Assembly: GCA_002786065.1 (NCBI GenBank) | Contig: NHNY01000002.1 | Coordinates: 1,178,001 to 1,242,000 of the forward strand | DNA: 64,000 nucleotides | Source of the DNA: Microcyclospora pomicola | Lineage: Eukaryota; Ascomycota; Dothideomycetes; Capnodiales | Direction: 5' to 3' | Shown here: positions 52,751 to 64,000 of the stretch, piece after piece | How the letters are laid out: the number at the start of each line of letters is the position of its first letter | Position numbering within the stretch: the stretch's first letter is position 1 | Notes under the pieces: model-generated | The model's input: only the letters and a program-made list of their open reading frames with translations | Databases searched by the model: none | What the model was told of the DNA's origin: nothing | Made by a program: the position numbers and the translations under genes

Positions 52751-55127
52751 ATGGCGCAAGAGACGGGCATGTTCTCTGTGCGCCGGCCACGGGAGGTGAG
52801 TCCGCATTCGTTGTCTTTGTCGCAGTCAGGTTGTATGATCACGCACTGATGACTCTCGTCGCAGACTCTTGGTTCCGTCAGTCACAATGTATCCGCGATC
52901 CCCATGCCTTCTTCCGCCATGAAACGATCGACATCTATCTCGAATCTCCCGCAAGCCCCATCAACCTCGAATCACGTACGAACGACCTCAGGATCGCGCA
53001 TGTCCCTTGCGCCCGGCAGACCTTCACAGCCTGTGTTCCACCGTTCTTCTTCTGGTGGGAATTTGAATGAGATGGGAGGATTCTCGACCGTGCAGCGACA
53101 CAGTACAGCGAACTTTCTGGGCAGCACTACGGGTGGTCGCAAAAGTTATGCGCCAGTGATCAGTACCCCAGCACAACCACTGCAGCTTCAAGAAAGTACA
53201 CAACGACGAAGCAGTGTATACAGTGCGCGCCCGTCCGCTGGGTTCGGACCTGCAGGACATCAATCATTTTTCGCAACTGCGCCGCCGCAGACAGGAGTTC
53301 CCACCGATCCCAGGCGACTTCGCGATTCAAATACCAGACTGCAAATGGGCCAGGAACTAATGGAGTTCCTGACGCAACGGAACTTCGAGATGGATATGAA
53401 GCACAGTTTGACACATAAGACCATGACTTCGCCGACGCAGAAAGACTTCAATTTGATGTTTCAATTCCTGTACCATTGCATTGATCCCTCGTACCGGTTC
53501 CAGAAGAATATCGATGCCGAAGTTCCTCCACTACTCAAGCAACTGCGATATCCGTACGAGAAAAACATATCAAAGTCGCAGCTTGTAGCTGTAGGTGGCA
53601 ACAACTGGGCAACTTTTCTTGGTATGCTCCATTGGATAATGAACCTTGCCAAGATCATGGAACAGTACTCGACCGGTGTCTACGATGAAGCATGCATAGA
53701 AGCAGGCTTTGACGTGGCTCCAGATCGCATCACGTTCCAATTCCTGTCAGATGCGTATAAGGAGTGGCTGTCGATCGAGGACGAAGAGGACGACGATGAG
53801 GCAGAAGCAGAGAGGCGCATCAAACCGCACGTCGATGCTATGGCTGCAAGATTCGAACAGTCGAATGCCGCTAATTTGGACCAGCTGAAAGCGCTCGAGG
53901 CAGAATCTAGAGCACTTCAAGAACAGATCGACGAGCTCGCAAAGTCTGCGCCAAAGCTCGCACGATTGGACGAGACGATCAAGGTGCTAGAGGAAGATCA
54001 GGCCAAATTCGAGAATTATAATGCATCCATGTATACCAAGGTAGAGAAGTACGAACACAGAGCAGATCTATTGCGACAGGAGATCGAAAAGAGCGAGCAG
54101 GAAATACGCCAGTCTGAAGACGAGAGAAATGAGCTGCAGAGGAAGGTGGATGACCAGGGCCTGAGCGTCCAAGACATCGACCGTATGAATTCTGAGCGAG
54201 AGCGACTACAAAAGGGTGTTGAGACAACCAACATCCGGCTAGAGGAGTCTAAGGAGCGCATGTCAAGGAAGGAATCAGAGACCGCTGCGCGACTTGACGA
54301 GCTGGAATCACTTGTGCAGGAGTACAACAGCCTTGGATACCAGATCGGTATAATCCCGAAGTCCGCCCAAAATGCCAATGGATACGAACATGAACTTCAG
54401 CTTTCTGTCAATCAAGGGCCGAACTTCTCCGCCTCACAGCTCGGTATCACGAATCAGCATCTCCTGGAGGCCGATCGGCTACTCGCGAATTCGTCGAATG
54501 GATATCAGCCACATCACTTGCTGCGAAGCGATCTCAAGGCTGCAAAGAAGGCCCTTCAAGATCTGCGAAAAGACATCTCGGAACGACGCAACGCCGCATT
54601 GGAGGAGGACATGGCCAAGATGGACATGCTCGACAAGACGAAAGAGGCACTGGACGATAAATACGCCGAAATGGAAGCCCTTGGCCATCGTATGCGTGCA
54701 GCACAAGAAGAGTTCGAGAAGACGAAAGAAATCACGAATGCACAAAATATGGCAAGCGACACCCAGATTGAGCGTATGGAGAAAGAGTTGGCCAAGATGC
54801 GAGCAGGGCTAACAGAGTCCGTGCAACTGATGGAGCAGCGGGAGATGAGCACGAACCTTGAGTAAGTCAATTGTTCTGATCGTGCGATATGGTTGACCAT
54901 TCACTAACTACAACACGAGATACGAACAGCTCACTCTTCGTAGCTCGACTCTGCGGGAGGAACTCCACACGGAACTAGAGCGAATGCTCAATGACATTAT
55001 CAAGTTCAAGATCCACATCCAGGGTTCATTAGAGGCTTATGAGGAGTTCGTGGCGCACGAAGTCGAGCGTGAATGCGAGGAGCAAGAGGCAGGGGAGTCT
55101 GTTCAAGACCGACTGGATGATATGTGA
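52751..55127 (+). CDS. ndc80: Kinetochore protein Ndc80
   Basis: Outer kinetochore subunit that pairs with Nuf2 and binds microtubules. Three exons, 52751-52795, 52865-54861 and 54920-55127, give 749 residues. The first exon encodes only 15 residues ([15 protein letters not shown]), matching the conserved basic start of fungal Ndc80; missing it would give a false start at 52904. A disordered, Ser/Arg-rich tail (to about 145) contains Aurora-type sites. The calponin-homology domain spans about 160-285, with [20 protein letters not shown] and [19 protein letters not shown] long coiled coil follows to about 700, with the usual break near 480-510. The C-terminus (about 680-749) is the Spc24/25-side helix. 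The last intron has CACTAAC and CACGAG signals. Confidence 0.96.
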
Positions 55128-55527
55128 GGCTTGATCGTTGATGAAGTGAATTCGCCAACTTTGGCGTTTGAGGCGGGTTGATTGATGTTGGTCTATTTCA
55201 AGATACCTCTTCTGTTACGCCTGGATGCATTGCGATGCTATCATGAATGAGACACGAACTACGGCTATGCTTCCACGTGTTCTCGATGTGAATATTGGTG
55301 TCACTTCTTTGTGCACTGAAGAATAAGGTAAGATGTATCAGCAACGGATGTGATAACATGATCGATCTCGCTTCGAGCAGTCTTGTGAAGTAAAGCGGAA
55401 GGCGCCGAGCACTGACATCGTTACCGTTCACTACAAAACCACTTCGCTCTGTCACCACAATCATGGCTCTATCAAAATCAACCACGTCCATGCCCTTGGT
55501 GCGCGAAACCTCTTCGCACCGCCCACC
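55128..55527. promoter_or_regulatory. Spacer between ndc80 and tfb2
   Basis: 400 bp between two same-strand genes. It should hold the ndc80 3' UTR and the tfb2 promoter; no specific site is claimed. Confidence 0.35.
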
Positions 55528-57200
55528 ATGACCTCGACGGCGTCCCAGCGAGCGCTGGACTACCTCGAACAACTGCCCGGGACCACCTTTACGAAACTCT
55601 ACCAGCAGCCCTCCACAGCCCTCGCCATCTTCCGTCGTATGCTGCCTCACCTTGCAAAGACCATCGTCATGGCCATGCTATACATGCCTTCGCCGCTCCC
55701 CGAGGCCCAGCTGAACACATGGATCAAGCCGGACCACGACAGCGCACAGGCGCGGGAGCGAAGCATCAGCGTATTGATGCGCTTGAAGATCCTATATGAG
55801 AGGCATGACCCGAAGGGGCGTTACGGCTATGAACTGAGTGCTGGATTCGCGGAGAGCCTACGTCTCGCCTTGACTGGTGGAGGCGATCATCACAGCTTTG
55901 GTGTGCCCGCACATGAGCAACGAAGTCACGATGTCACGATCGACTTCCTCGATACCTACGCTCGACAGCAGTGGGACGGGATTCTGTACTACATCGTCGG
56001 CGCCGCAGGGACTGGTCTGAATAAGAACATCGCACTGGGGCCGGGCACGATTCGATTGCTGAACCAGGGCAAATTTGTGGATGGAACACAGGGTGTGCTG
56101 AGCATCACTCAGGAAGGATTTGCTTTTTTGTTGCAGGAGATTAACGGGCAAGTCTGGAACTTGCTGATTGTGTATCTCACTTTTTCACACGAGGAAAGTA
56201 GATCCATGAACGCCTCTCCACCTCTGCGGGCTGTCATGTCGGCTTTAACTCACCCTCCCTCTTCGAAGATCCACCCCTGACCCTCTATTCGCTGGTATTT
56301 TCGCATTCAAGATCAAAGCACATTTCCCTGGAAGATGATTGGGACTAATATCATGAACAGCTCCAAATGGACGAAGTCGATGTAATGTCGTTCCTGTTCA
56401 CTCTCGGGAGCCTTGAACTCGGTATTGCTTATAGCACGTCAAATCTCACGCCAACGCAAAAGATCATGCTGGACGATCTGGCAGACTTTGGACTTGTATA
56501 TCGACCTCCTGAAAACAAGGCGCATTACTATCCAACCCGACTCGCCACAACGCTGACATCCGACTCGCCGGCCCTGCCCAACTCTACTGCCACCCAAACC
56601 ACCAGCGGCAGCATCTCTTCCGACATCGCATCTACCGCCAATGAGAAAGGTTATATCATTCTCGAGACCAACTACAGGCTATACGCCTATACCTCCACTG
56701 CACTGCCCATCGCCATTCTCTCGCTCTTCTCCTCACTACAAACACGATACCCCAACCTCATCACCGCCCGCCTGACGAAGCAATCCACCCTCCGCGCCAT
56801 CTCCACGGGCATCCGCGCCGACCAAATCATCAGCTATCTCGTTACGCACGCCCACCCGATTCTGCGCGCACATCACGCCAAGACCGGCGCGCCTATCCTA
56901 CCGCCCACAGTTGTCGATCAGATCCGCTTGTGGGAGCGCGAAGGCAATCGCATGGACGCCACACAAGGCTTTCTCATCAAAGACATCGGCAGCAAGGACG
57001 AGTACCTCAAGGCCGTCGCATATGCTGAGGCTCTCGGCGTGCTCAAACGGGAGTTTCCCAAGAATGGGTGGTTTTTTGTCACGCGCATGGATCAGATGAA
57101 GGGCTTTTTCGCAAACATGGCGACAAAGCGGAAAGAGGCGGCGGCGAGGGCGCAGGCACAGGCGCAGGCACCAGCCTTGAAGCAAGAAAAGAGCGCCTGA
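55528..57200 (+). CDS. tfb2: TFIIH subunit Tfb2 (p52)
   Basis: Core TFIIH subunit that anchors and stimulates the XPB/Ssl2 helicase in transcription and nucleotide-excision repair. The main body is unmistakable: a first part with LDYLEQLPGTTFTKLYQQP and ITQEGFAFLLQEINGQVWNLLI, and a second part with LQMDEVDVMSFLFTLGSLELG and the YYPTRLATTLTSD block. The best in-frame model is exons 55528-56169 and 56361-57200, about 493 residues, close to the family length. The acceptor (GACTAATATCATGAACAG) is strong, but the donor GTGTAT is weak, and the conserved VYL-like residues after LLI would be lost. Extending exon 1 runs into a stop at 56278-56280. The C-terminal Tfb5-binding region is present (WFFVTRMDQMKGFF). 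Junction uncertain, identity certain. Confidence 0.92.
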
Positions 57201-57553
57201 TCATTATTGGGCTGTCGATCTGGGGAGAACTTGCATAGCGTGGCGCTGGGGCTAAATTTCGTACATTTCCAATGGGGTTTGCAACTGTGCGGGAGAATGC
57301 CTTTGTGATCTCGATATTGCCTTACCGATGCTCAATCTACAGATCACTTTAGATCTGGAAGCATAATGGCAGACGCCCCCCGTTCCCTCCCATTAGTCTC
57401 TCAATTTTATTGTCATTGCGCGCTCCCTGCCTCGTGTGAACAACAGCAAAATCACTTCAGGGATTGATCGTCACCCCACCGCAGCAAGTCTCCTTCCACA
57501 TCAATCTCACCAGCCAGCAGTTATTCTCATCATTGCACTAGACGTGGGTGCCA
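57201..57553. other. Convergent intergenic region
   Basis: 353 bp between convergent ends, no supported feature. Confidence 0.4.
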
Positions 57554-59198
57554 TCACACCAAGCTTCGACGACTCTTTCCGCCTCGCCCCAACAGCCGAT
57601 CCATAAAGGTGACCTTCCGGACCTCGCTATCCACGTATTTGCTTCTACCCAGCCCGAACCGGTCACTTTGCACTGGCCGCGCTAGATCCGCGTCATTCTG
57701 CACGGCGGCGAACTGTGACTGGAAGTTGACGAAACTGTCTCGGGCCTCGATGGTCGTGCAGAGATTGTGGAGATGCTCGACGGCGCGACGGCGGCGCTGG
57801 TTCGTCCTTTCCGGTGAGTGCATCTGGTCTGACTCGTGCCGGGGCCAGAAGTCGGCGCTGCTAGGCTGAGACGCTCTTGTCGTAGATGGCCCGGCAGAGT
57901 TGGTGCTGAGCGAAGCGGCGAGTTCTTCGTTGCGGTAGCGGTCTTCCAACGCTGCGAATCGACCGCACCAGTATGATATAGGTTCGGCTTTGTGGACCTG
58001 TAGAGCAGTCAGTATGTTGCAGTGGTGTCGAGGGGCTGCGATTGAGGCTCCGTACCTCGTAGTGGTTGATCGCCAATGGAGTCTTGGGCTTAGGGGTGAT
58101 GTCTATATCCGTTGGATCTAATTCGTCAATTTGTCCCAACTGTCTGGTGGATGATGCTCGTGCAGATTGAAACGCCTCTATTCCTAAAGGTGTTCGAGGT
58201 GGCGGTGGTGTCGGTGGGTTACGTGCAGACATAAGTCGCACTTGCTTGATCTCGTGTTGGGCGCAGCTAAGGTTAGTTGCATTGCTCAAGATCGGTTGAG
58301 AGTTCCATCTCTGCACTGGCACAGGCTGGAGGGGTTTGGGTGTTGCTGACCGGCCACCGATAGCATATCTTCTCTCACTGCTAACATTAGAGCCTCCCTT
58401 TCTCGTGGAGTGCTTGCCGTACTGCACGTATGGCGAGATGTCTTCTAACCCATTGTATCGTGAGGCTGAGCTAGACTCGCTGAAGTTGCTCAAATCCGAA
58501 ACGCTTGCTGAAGTCCCGAGCGACATCTCAAGATACGATTTGTGCTTGTTGGACAGACGATGAGCGGGTCCAGGTGAGACATTCTCCTTGAAAGCCGTCG
58601 CTCGCGGGTGGCCGCCAGGATGATCGAAACGTGCAGGGAGTAATGGCTCGGTATCTGATCGTTTCGCTCCTACCTTCACATGCTGCTGACGTGTCTCAGC
58701 TGACGCAAGACGGCTGCCACTATATTTTCGATTGGTCGTGGGGGGAGATGGTAGGCGTGTTGGAACGATCCGAGATGGGAACCTCGAATGCGATTTTGAC
58801 GATACAATATGGCCGTTCCTGTATAGACGAGAAGGGATAGGCAGATTGCTGAAAGTCCGACTCCTCGAAATGCCCGCAGTCGGAATATCTTGTGCAGAGA
58901 CAGGATCACCATCGTCACCTGAAGAAGAGAGGGCGATTGGAGTTGTTCCATCTATATGACTAAGGAGATGCGAAGTCGAGGCTGACGTGGAAAGCTTGTT
59001 GTTGGGTGGCGGTTGAATGGTAGTGCTGAGTACTGAGGCGGAGCTGGACGAAAGGCTACTGTCCGTGGTAGCATTGTTTGACCGTCGGCGTGCGAAGGGG
59101 TTGAGGGCGTGAAAGGACGCGATGGAGCTGAGGCGCCGTAAAGACGTTCTGGCAGATGATTCCGACGGAGCCTCGCTGCCGCCGCTCTTGCGTGGCAT
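57554..59198 (-). CDS. Uncharacterised Ser/Pro-rich protein with KEN box
   Basis: 528 residues from two exons, 59198-58056 and 57997-57554; the 58-nt intron (GTACGG...TACAG) joins NHYE to VHKAEPISYWCGRF. Residues 1-375 are disordered and Ser/Pro-rich with a KEN sequence at 204-206 followed by VSPGP, and many SP/TP sites. The C-terminal quarter contains the best constrained part: EPISYWCGRFAALEDRYRNEEL, then a helix REARDSFVNFQSQFAAVQ-like region (around IEARDSFVNF), and a basic end. I do not recognise a named family. The KEN form plus proline-directed sites suggests cell-cycle control, but the motif is short and could be fortuitous. Confidence 0.7.
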
Positions 59199-60361
59199 GG
59201 TTGAGGTGATATCTGCTCGTTTGTGTGATTGAAGTCAATTGGGTGAAAGGTAGATGATGGAGGACGATCGAGCTGTGGGAGACTAAGGGAGGTCCTGTGT
59301 TGTGCTTGGACGGTGGGAAGGAGAGACTTACACCTCAGAGCCGCCTACCCTGACATGTAAACTCAACATAGTGGTCAACATCAGCTACTTCCACGTCTCC
59401 AACGCAATCAACGCATCAAAATCACCCACTGAGGATCAACTAAGATACCTGTACTTTCGAGAGCGTAGGTTTGCATCAGCATTGTTCCATCGATTCACGC
59501 ATCGGTAGTTGGCTTCTGCTCGACCATTCTCTCAGGCTATGCTGGAGATGCTCTTGATATCACTACCAGAAATACAGACGGTCCATGTAGACCGCGGCAA
59601 GCGAACTTTAGCAACATGTCGTAACAGGGCTTATCCTTGAGCCGAAACGTTTATCCTGATGTTGGCCACAGTCTGTGCTTGCACATGAACAAAGAAAAGC
59701 AAAAGTGATAAGACCACGTCCAACCTCATTCAAACGAATCCATCCAGCTACAAATCAACAGTTATGCTCATCATGTCAGATCACGCCCTCACGCAATAGA
59801 TGCCAGTGATATGTCAATTTGAAGGCATGTCCATGTTGCGGGTCTCTGCTGGGTGTGCACCAGAAGCGTAAGGTCGACCGCGACTGATTTGCCATTCGGT
59901 TCATGAGCCTGCTTACGACGACTGGATCCGAAACACCACAGCTTGGGATGATCCATTATAATAACAGATGTTGACGCTGGGATAGTGTTTGAACGTGCTC
60001 CGCATATAACGACGAGTGAGGTTTGAGTTGTCAAAGTCTCGATTTGGCCGGGGCTTAGCGCTCCCGCCACCCGCCTCGTCGTCGGCAAATCACACGCGTC
60101 GCTCGCTTTGCCCAGCCACTCACCTGCACCAGCCCAGCATCTCCATTTCTCACGCCAATATATGTACACAACGATCACAACCTTTGTAACTAGAATCCTT
60201 CCCAACTCGATCTACGTCTGCACGCAACCTCGCTGCACGAAACACTACTGGTACGGACCTACAGTCGGGCGACTCTCCATATCCCACCACTTCCGTTATC
60301 CGCATCGACGTCGCCACATCCGAGCGTAGTGTCGATCAGACCAACAACATATTCTGAGAAA
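59199..60361. promoter_or_regulatory. Divergent intergenic region
   Basis: 1.16 kb between divergent starts. A 138-codon minus-strand frame at 59789-60205 has no domain. The last 120 bases before 60362 are C/A-rich, fitting a promoter and leader for the secreted protein gene. Confidence 0.35.
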
Positions 60362-61021
60362 ATGTTCCACCTCAGACAGAAAATCGTGGCAGCTACAGCA
60401 CTCTTGGCTCTCTCTGCACATGCGCTTCCTCGCCCAAATCCTGTCGTCACCTACTCCGTCGTGGACGTCGATGGAGGCGACTCGGCGACCGCTCCAGCCA
60501 CAACCGTCTATGAAACCGTGACCGACTCCGCAACGGCGACTCCCACAACAGTAACGTCTGTGGCAACAACATCCACCGTTACCACGAGTATAGCAATATC
60601 CAGCTCGACAACCTCGTCGACAGCTTCGTCGTCATCGACGTCCCTCAGCGCGGTCACAGATACAACCACCTTGACTGGCGCAACGCACACGGTGTCCGTG
60701 GAAGCCACTTCGCTCGTCACCGTCACCGCTTCGTCTACTGCATCTGAAGAACATTTCACCTATTCTCCAACGACGACAGCATCAGTCATACCAGAAACAG
60801 TCACTGTCGTTTCTGTCTCTACAGCAACCCCATCCTCAACCTCAACAACATACTACGACGATGGCATGTGGCATACATACTACCCAGTAGAGACGAACTG
60901 GGATGCGTCAGCATCGAGTACTACTCCAAGTTCTGAAGTAGTCGCAACAGCAGCCGCCGTGCAGAAAGCGGTGACGACAGGCTACAGTATCGTCAGCTGG
61001 AATGAGACCGCCCAAGCATGA
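60362..61021 (+). CDS. Secreted Ser/Thr-rich cell-surface-type protein
   Basis: 219 residues, single exon, ATG at 60362. The first 22 residues (MFHLRQKIVAATALLALSAH) form a signal peptide with likely cleavage near AHA/LP. The mature protein is over a third Ser and Thr, with strings of TTV/SSTT and ATTVYETVTDSAT-like beta-prone repeats, as in heavily O-mannosylated fungal wall proteins. There is no hydrophobic C-terminal tail, so a GPI anchor is unlikely; one N-glycosylation sequon NET lies near the end. A YDDGMWHTYYPVETNW segment is the only non-repetitive part. It may be a wall protein or effector-like secreted factor; which of these is unknown. Confidence 0.75.
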   Translation: MFHLRQKIVAATALLALSAHALPRPNPVVTYSVVDVDGGDSATAPATTVYETVTDSATATPTTVTSVATTSTVTTSIAISSSTTSSTASSSSTSLSAVTDTTTLTGATHTVSVEATSLVTVTASSTASEEHFTYSPTTTASVIPETVTVVSVSTATPSSTSTTYYDDGMWHTYYPVETNWDASASSTTPSSEVVATAAAVQKAVTTGYSIVSWNETAQA

Positions 61022-61530
61022 TCATTCGATGTACGATATGCGTGGCGATATGTGCAGTGTGTGTTTTTGATATGAGCGAGGAGTTTGGGATGATCGCCTG
61101 CTAGCGCAGCAATAGGCACGGGATATCATGGTTTCAAGACAGTAGCAAATAGATAGACACAGTCTAATGTAACGATAAATCAACTGTACGATGATACCTC
61201 TACTCTTTCCCACGGCGAGGTTGAATCCCACGACGCAGTAATAAACGCAAACCTTTCATGTGAACGGCACGTGGCTGTGCAGGCTAAAGTACGGTAAGCG
61301 CTGCTCCGACGGTACATGTATGTACCTGTCTCCAGCTTGCAACACCAAGCGACGACATCACTAGGCTCTCCCGCATCCCGCATTGAGAGCCAGCTTGCGT
61401 ACTCAACGGACCTCACTGTGCTCGCCTACTTCTAGGTCATTCTTGATTTCTGCTTTCCATTGCTGCATCTGGAGTTGTCGTAGCGTATGCGATCTTAACT
61501 CGAGTCACGGTCGGCAAACTGGAGGACAGA
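61022..61530. promoter_or_regulatory. Spacer upstream of vps35
   Basis: 509 bp between two same-strand genes. No domain-bearing frame or RNA gene was seen. Confidence 0.35.
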
Positions 61531-64000
61531 ATGGCGTCGCCGCCGCCGGTCGAGGACCAGGCGCGGTTGTTGGAGGACGCCTTGACGGTGGTCCGCCAGC
61601 AGGCTGTTCTGATGCGCCGCTGTCTGGAAACCCCCGGCAAGCTCATGGACGCTTTGAAATGCAGGTAAGGGCTTTCAGATCATGAGCGGCGGCAGCACAT
61701 GGCAGGTGTCGATGATGTCTTTGGCTGATCTAAAAATCGATGTAGCTCCACCCTTGTGTCGGAGCTGCGCACCAGCAGTCTAGGGCCAAAGCAATACTAC
61801 GAGCTTTATATGGCGGTCTTCGATGCCTTGCGCCATCTCTCCGTCTACCTTCGCGACTCCCACCCTGTCAACCACCTGGCCGATCTGTACGAATTGGTTC
61901 AATATGCCGGGAATATTGTACCGAGACTCTATCTAATGATCACGGTTGGGACGGTATACATGAATATTGAGGATGCGCCGGTCAAAGAGATCATGAAAGA
62001 CATGATGGAGATGAGTCGGGGCGTACAACACCCGGTGCGAGGCTTATTTCTGCGTTACTATCTCAGTGGACAGGCAAGGGATGCGTTACCAACAGGTTCC
62101 GGGGATGGGCCGGAAGGCAACTTGCAGGACAGCATCAGCTTCATCCTTACCAATTTCGTGGAGATGAACAAGCTATGGGTACGACTGCAGCATCAGGGTC
62201 ATTCGAGGGAGCGAGAACAAAGGACAAAGGAACGTCAAGAACTTCAATTACTGGTGGGGAGCAATCTGGTCCGACTCAGCCAACTGGTAGATCTGGAAAG
62301 TTACAAGACCTCGATTCTCGCCCCGTTACTGGAGCAAGTGGTGCAATGCAGAGATGTTCTTGCTCAGGAGTATCTGCTGGAGGTGATCACCCAGGTTTTC
62401 CCGGACGAGTTTCATTTACATACTCTGGATCAGTTCCTGTCGGCTACAGCCCGTCTCAATCCACATGTCAATGTCAAGGCTATCGTCATTGGACTCATGG
62501 ACCGGTTGTCAGCATATGCGACAAGAGAGTCAGAAAAGCAGTCACCAGAAGAAAGACAAAAGCTGGAAGAGGATTCTGTCGCTGCTCTTCTCGAGAAATT
62601 GAAGGGCTCGCAGGAGGCAAAGGCGGAAGAAGAAAGCAAGCCAAACGGGAACGGCGATCAGCCCGAGGGCGAAGCGAATGCTGATCCAGAGGAAACCCCA
62701 ACATCCGAAACCCTTGATAGCAACAAGAAGGAGGATGCTGAGCCACAGACGAATGGCGCTGAAACCGACACAAATGGCATTCCAGCTGATGTGAAGCTGT
62801 TTGAGATATTCCACGAACAGGTCATCAACTTGGTCAGCATGCAACGACTACCCATACAAGACATCACAGCTCTCCTCGTATCGCTGGTCAACTTGGCCCT
62901 TAACATCTATCCGGAGAGATTAGACTACGTGGATCAAGTCCTCCATTACGCCACAAAAGAAGTCTCGCGCTTCAACAACTCCGCCGATCTTCATTCACAG
63001 GCTGCACAAACGAACCTCCTTGCTCTACTCCTCGGTCCTGTCAAGAAGTACTACTCGCTCTTCACTGCCTTGGCTCTGCCAAATTTCGTGCCACTGTTCC
63101 AGCTTCAACCATACCCGACCCGAAGAGCTGTGGCGGGCGAGGTGGCCCGAAGCTTGTTACGAAACGAGACCAAAATCACGTCAGCCGTAAATCTCGAGGG
63201 CGTACTCCAGATTCTATCGGTCTTGGTCAAAGAAGGCATGCAAGCGTCTTCTGGGTACCCTGGTGGCCCAGCCAGGAGAGGCGCATTGGAGACTCATGAG
63301 ACGGTTGAAGAGCAAGGTTGGCTTGCGAGAATAGTCCACCTGATCCAAGGTCCGGACAATGTCACACAATTCCAGCTCTTGCAAAAGGCTAGAACAGCAT
63401 TTGCCGAGGGCAGCGAGCGCATAAAATACACTACTCCGGCGCTTCTCACCCAATCACTTAAATTGGCTAGGTCTTTCAAGCGAAGGGAGCACCTCTCCAA
63501 TGACGACTATGCCACGCATTCATCAGCATTGTACAAGTTTGCGCATACAATGCTATCATCGCTCTACACACGCGTGTCGACCCCAGGCGTGCCAGATCTT
63601 GTCTTACGTCTGTTCGTATCCTGTGGTCAGGTCGCAAGTCAGTGTGAGAACGAAGACGTTGCGTATGAGTACTTTGCGCAGGCGTTCACAATATATGAAG
63701 AGAGCATATCAGATTCTCGCAGTCAGTTCCAAGCGATGTGCATCATCGCCGGTGCGCTCAGTCAATGCTCTGCTCGCTTTGGCCGTGAGAACTACGACAC
63801 ACTCATCACAAAGGCGGCATTGCACGGCAGCAAGCTGTTGAAGAAGCCGGATCAATGCCGCGCTGTGTATCTTGCGAGTCATCTGTGGTGGGCTGTGGAG
63901 CAGGGAGAAAAGCAAGAAGGCAGTCCAGAGGTGAGTTCCCTCCGTGAGTTCGTGTTGGATGAGAATATTGCTGACAGAAACCTCCACCAGCCCTACCGAG
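61531..64000 (+). CDS. vps35: Retromer subunit Vps35, partial at window end
   Basis: Cargo-selective retromer scaffold, with Vps26 and Vps29, for endosome-to-Golgi recycling of receptors such as Vps10. Exons 61531-61664, 61746-63930 and 63991 onward; the gene continues past 64000. The start MASPPPVEDQARLLEDAL is the conserved Vps35 entry, followed by the Vps26-binding block with NIVPRLYLMITVGTVYM and GVQHPVRGLFLRYYL. The body is an alpha-solenoid of helix pairs. A Glu/Asn/Asp-rich insert at about 345-405 separates two halves of the solenoid, as in several fungal homologues. The last intron (GTGAGT, ATTGCTGAC, CACCAG) joins GSPE to PYR, placing the conserved YRDGKR-type segment in frame at the window edge. 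The CAG at 63975-63977 would put that segment out of frame. Confidence 0.95.

Noticed and set aside
52904-54865. Ndc80 starting at 52904 and ending at 54865
   Set aside because: An upstream 15-codon exon and a downstream exon restore the conserved ends of the family; the single-frame version is truncated at both sides.

Overview
This is a gene-dense stretch of nuclear DNA from a filamentous ascomycete. Genes are interrupted by short introns (37-81 nt in most cases) with CTAAC/CTGAC-type branch sites just before the acceptor. The gene content includes two Zn2Cys6 transcription factors with the fungal-specific middle domain, an F-box-like protein of a style common in Dothideomycetes, and fungal versions of NDC80, RPT6, TFB2, VPS35, VCX1 and ZRG17. 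A Dothideomycete (Mycosphaerellales-like) is my best guess; species cannot be named from sequence reading alone. No rRNA, tRNA, CRISPR, virus-derived element or intact transposon was recognised.

Layout. 0.7-4.5 kb: a GNAT acetyltransferase and a large mitochondrial-type protein. 4.9-7.4 kb: a nuclear pair, a PARP-type zinc-finger protein with a basic tail and a small CHZ-motif histone-chaperone-like protein. 7.5-12.7 kb: an HSL-type esterase, the zinc transporter ZRG17 and an uncharacterised two-TM protein. 13.5-16.5 kb: proteasome ATPase RPT6 and a divergent unknown. 16.8-25.0 kb: a very large VCX1-type Ca2+/H+ exchanger, an MFS transporter and a BTB-like protein, all on the minus strand. 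26.7-33.0 kb: a TRF4/Cid14 non-canonical poly(A) polymerase with an unusual C-terminal exon, and a KEN-box coiled-coil protein. 33.5-39.1 kb: two Zn2Cys6 regulators in tandem. 39.5-45.9 kb: an unknown protein with a conserved Cys-containing tail, a six-exon alpha/beta hydrolase, an F-box-like protein and a second GNAT. 45.9-49.4 kb: the main gene-poor stretch, upstream of a C2H2 factor. 51.7-57.2 kb: a small Cys-rich protein, NDC80 and TFB2. 57.5-64.0 kb: a KEN-bearing unknown, a secreted Ser/Thr-rich protein and VPS35, which runs off the end.

Most genes are housekeeping and do not form one pathway. Three themes recur: chromatin, transcription and RNA (PARP-type finger, CHZ, TFB2, TRF4); mitosis (NDC80 and two KEN-box unknowns); and ion or membrane traffic (ZRG17, VCX1, MFS, VPS35). 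The two Zn2Cys6 genes have a hydrolase nearby but no synthase-type backbone gene, so the window does not support a metabolite cluster.

The points most worth checking are the extra C-terminal exon of the TRF4-like gene, which encodes a duplicated motif I do not recognise; the VCX1 homologue with a loop of about 340 residues; a GC-AG intron inside the PARP finger; a 37-nt intron in the alpha/beta hydrolase; and an exon junction in TFB2 that fits no good canonical donor. Exon structures were deduced by eye from splice signals, phase and protein-family conservation; no alignment or RNA evidence was available.
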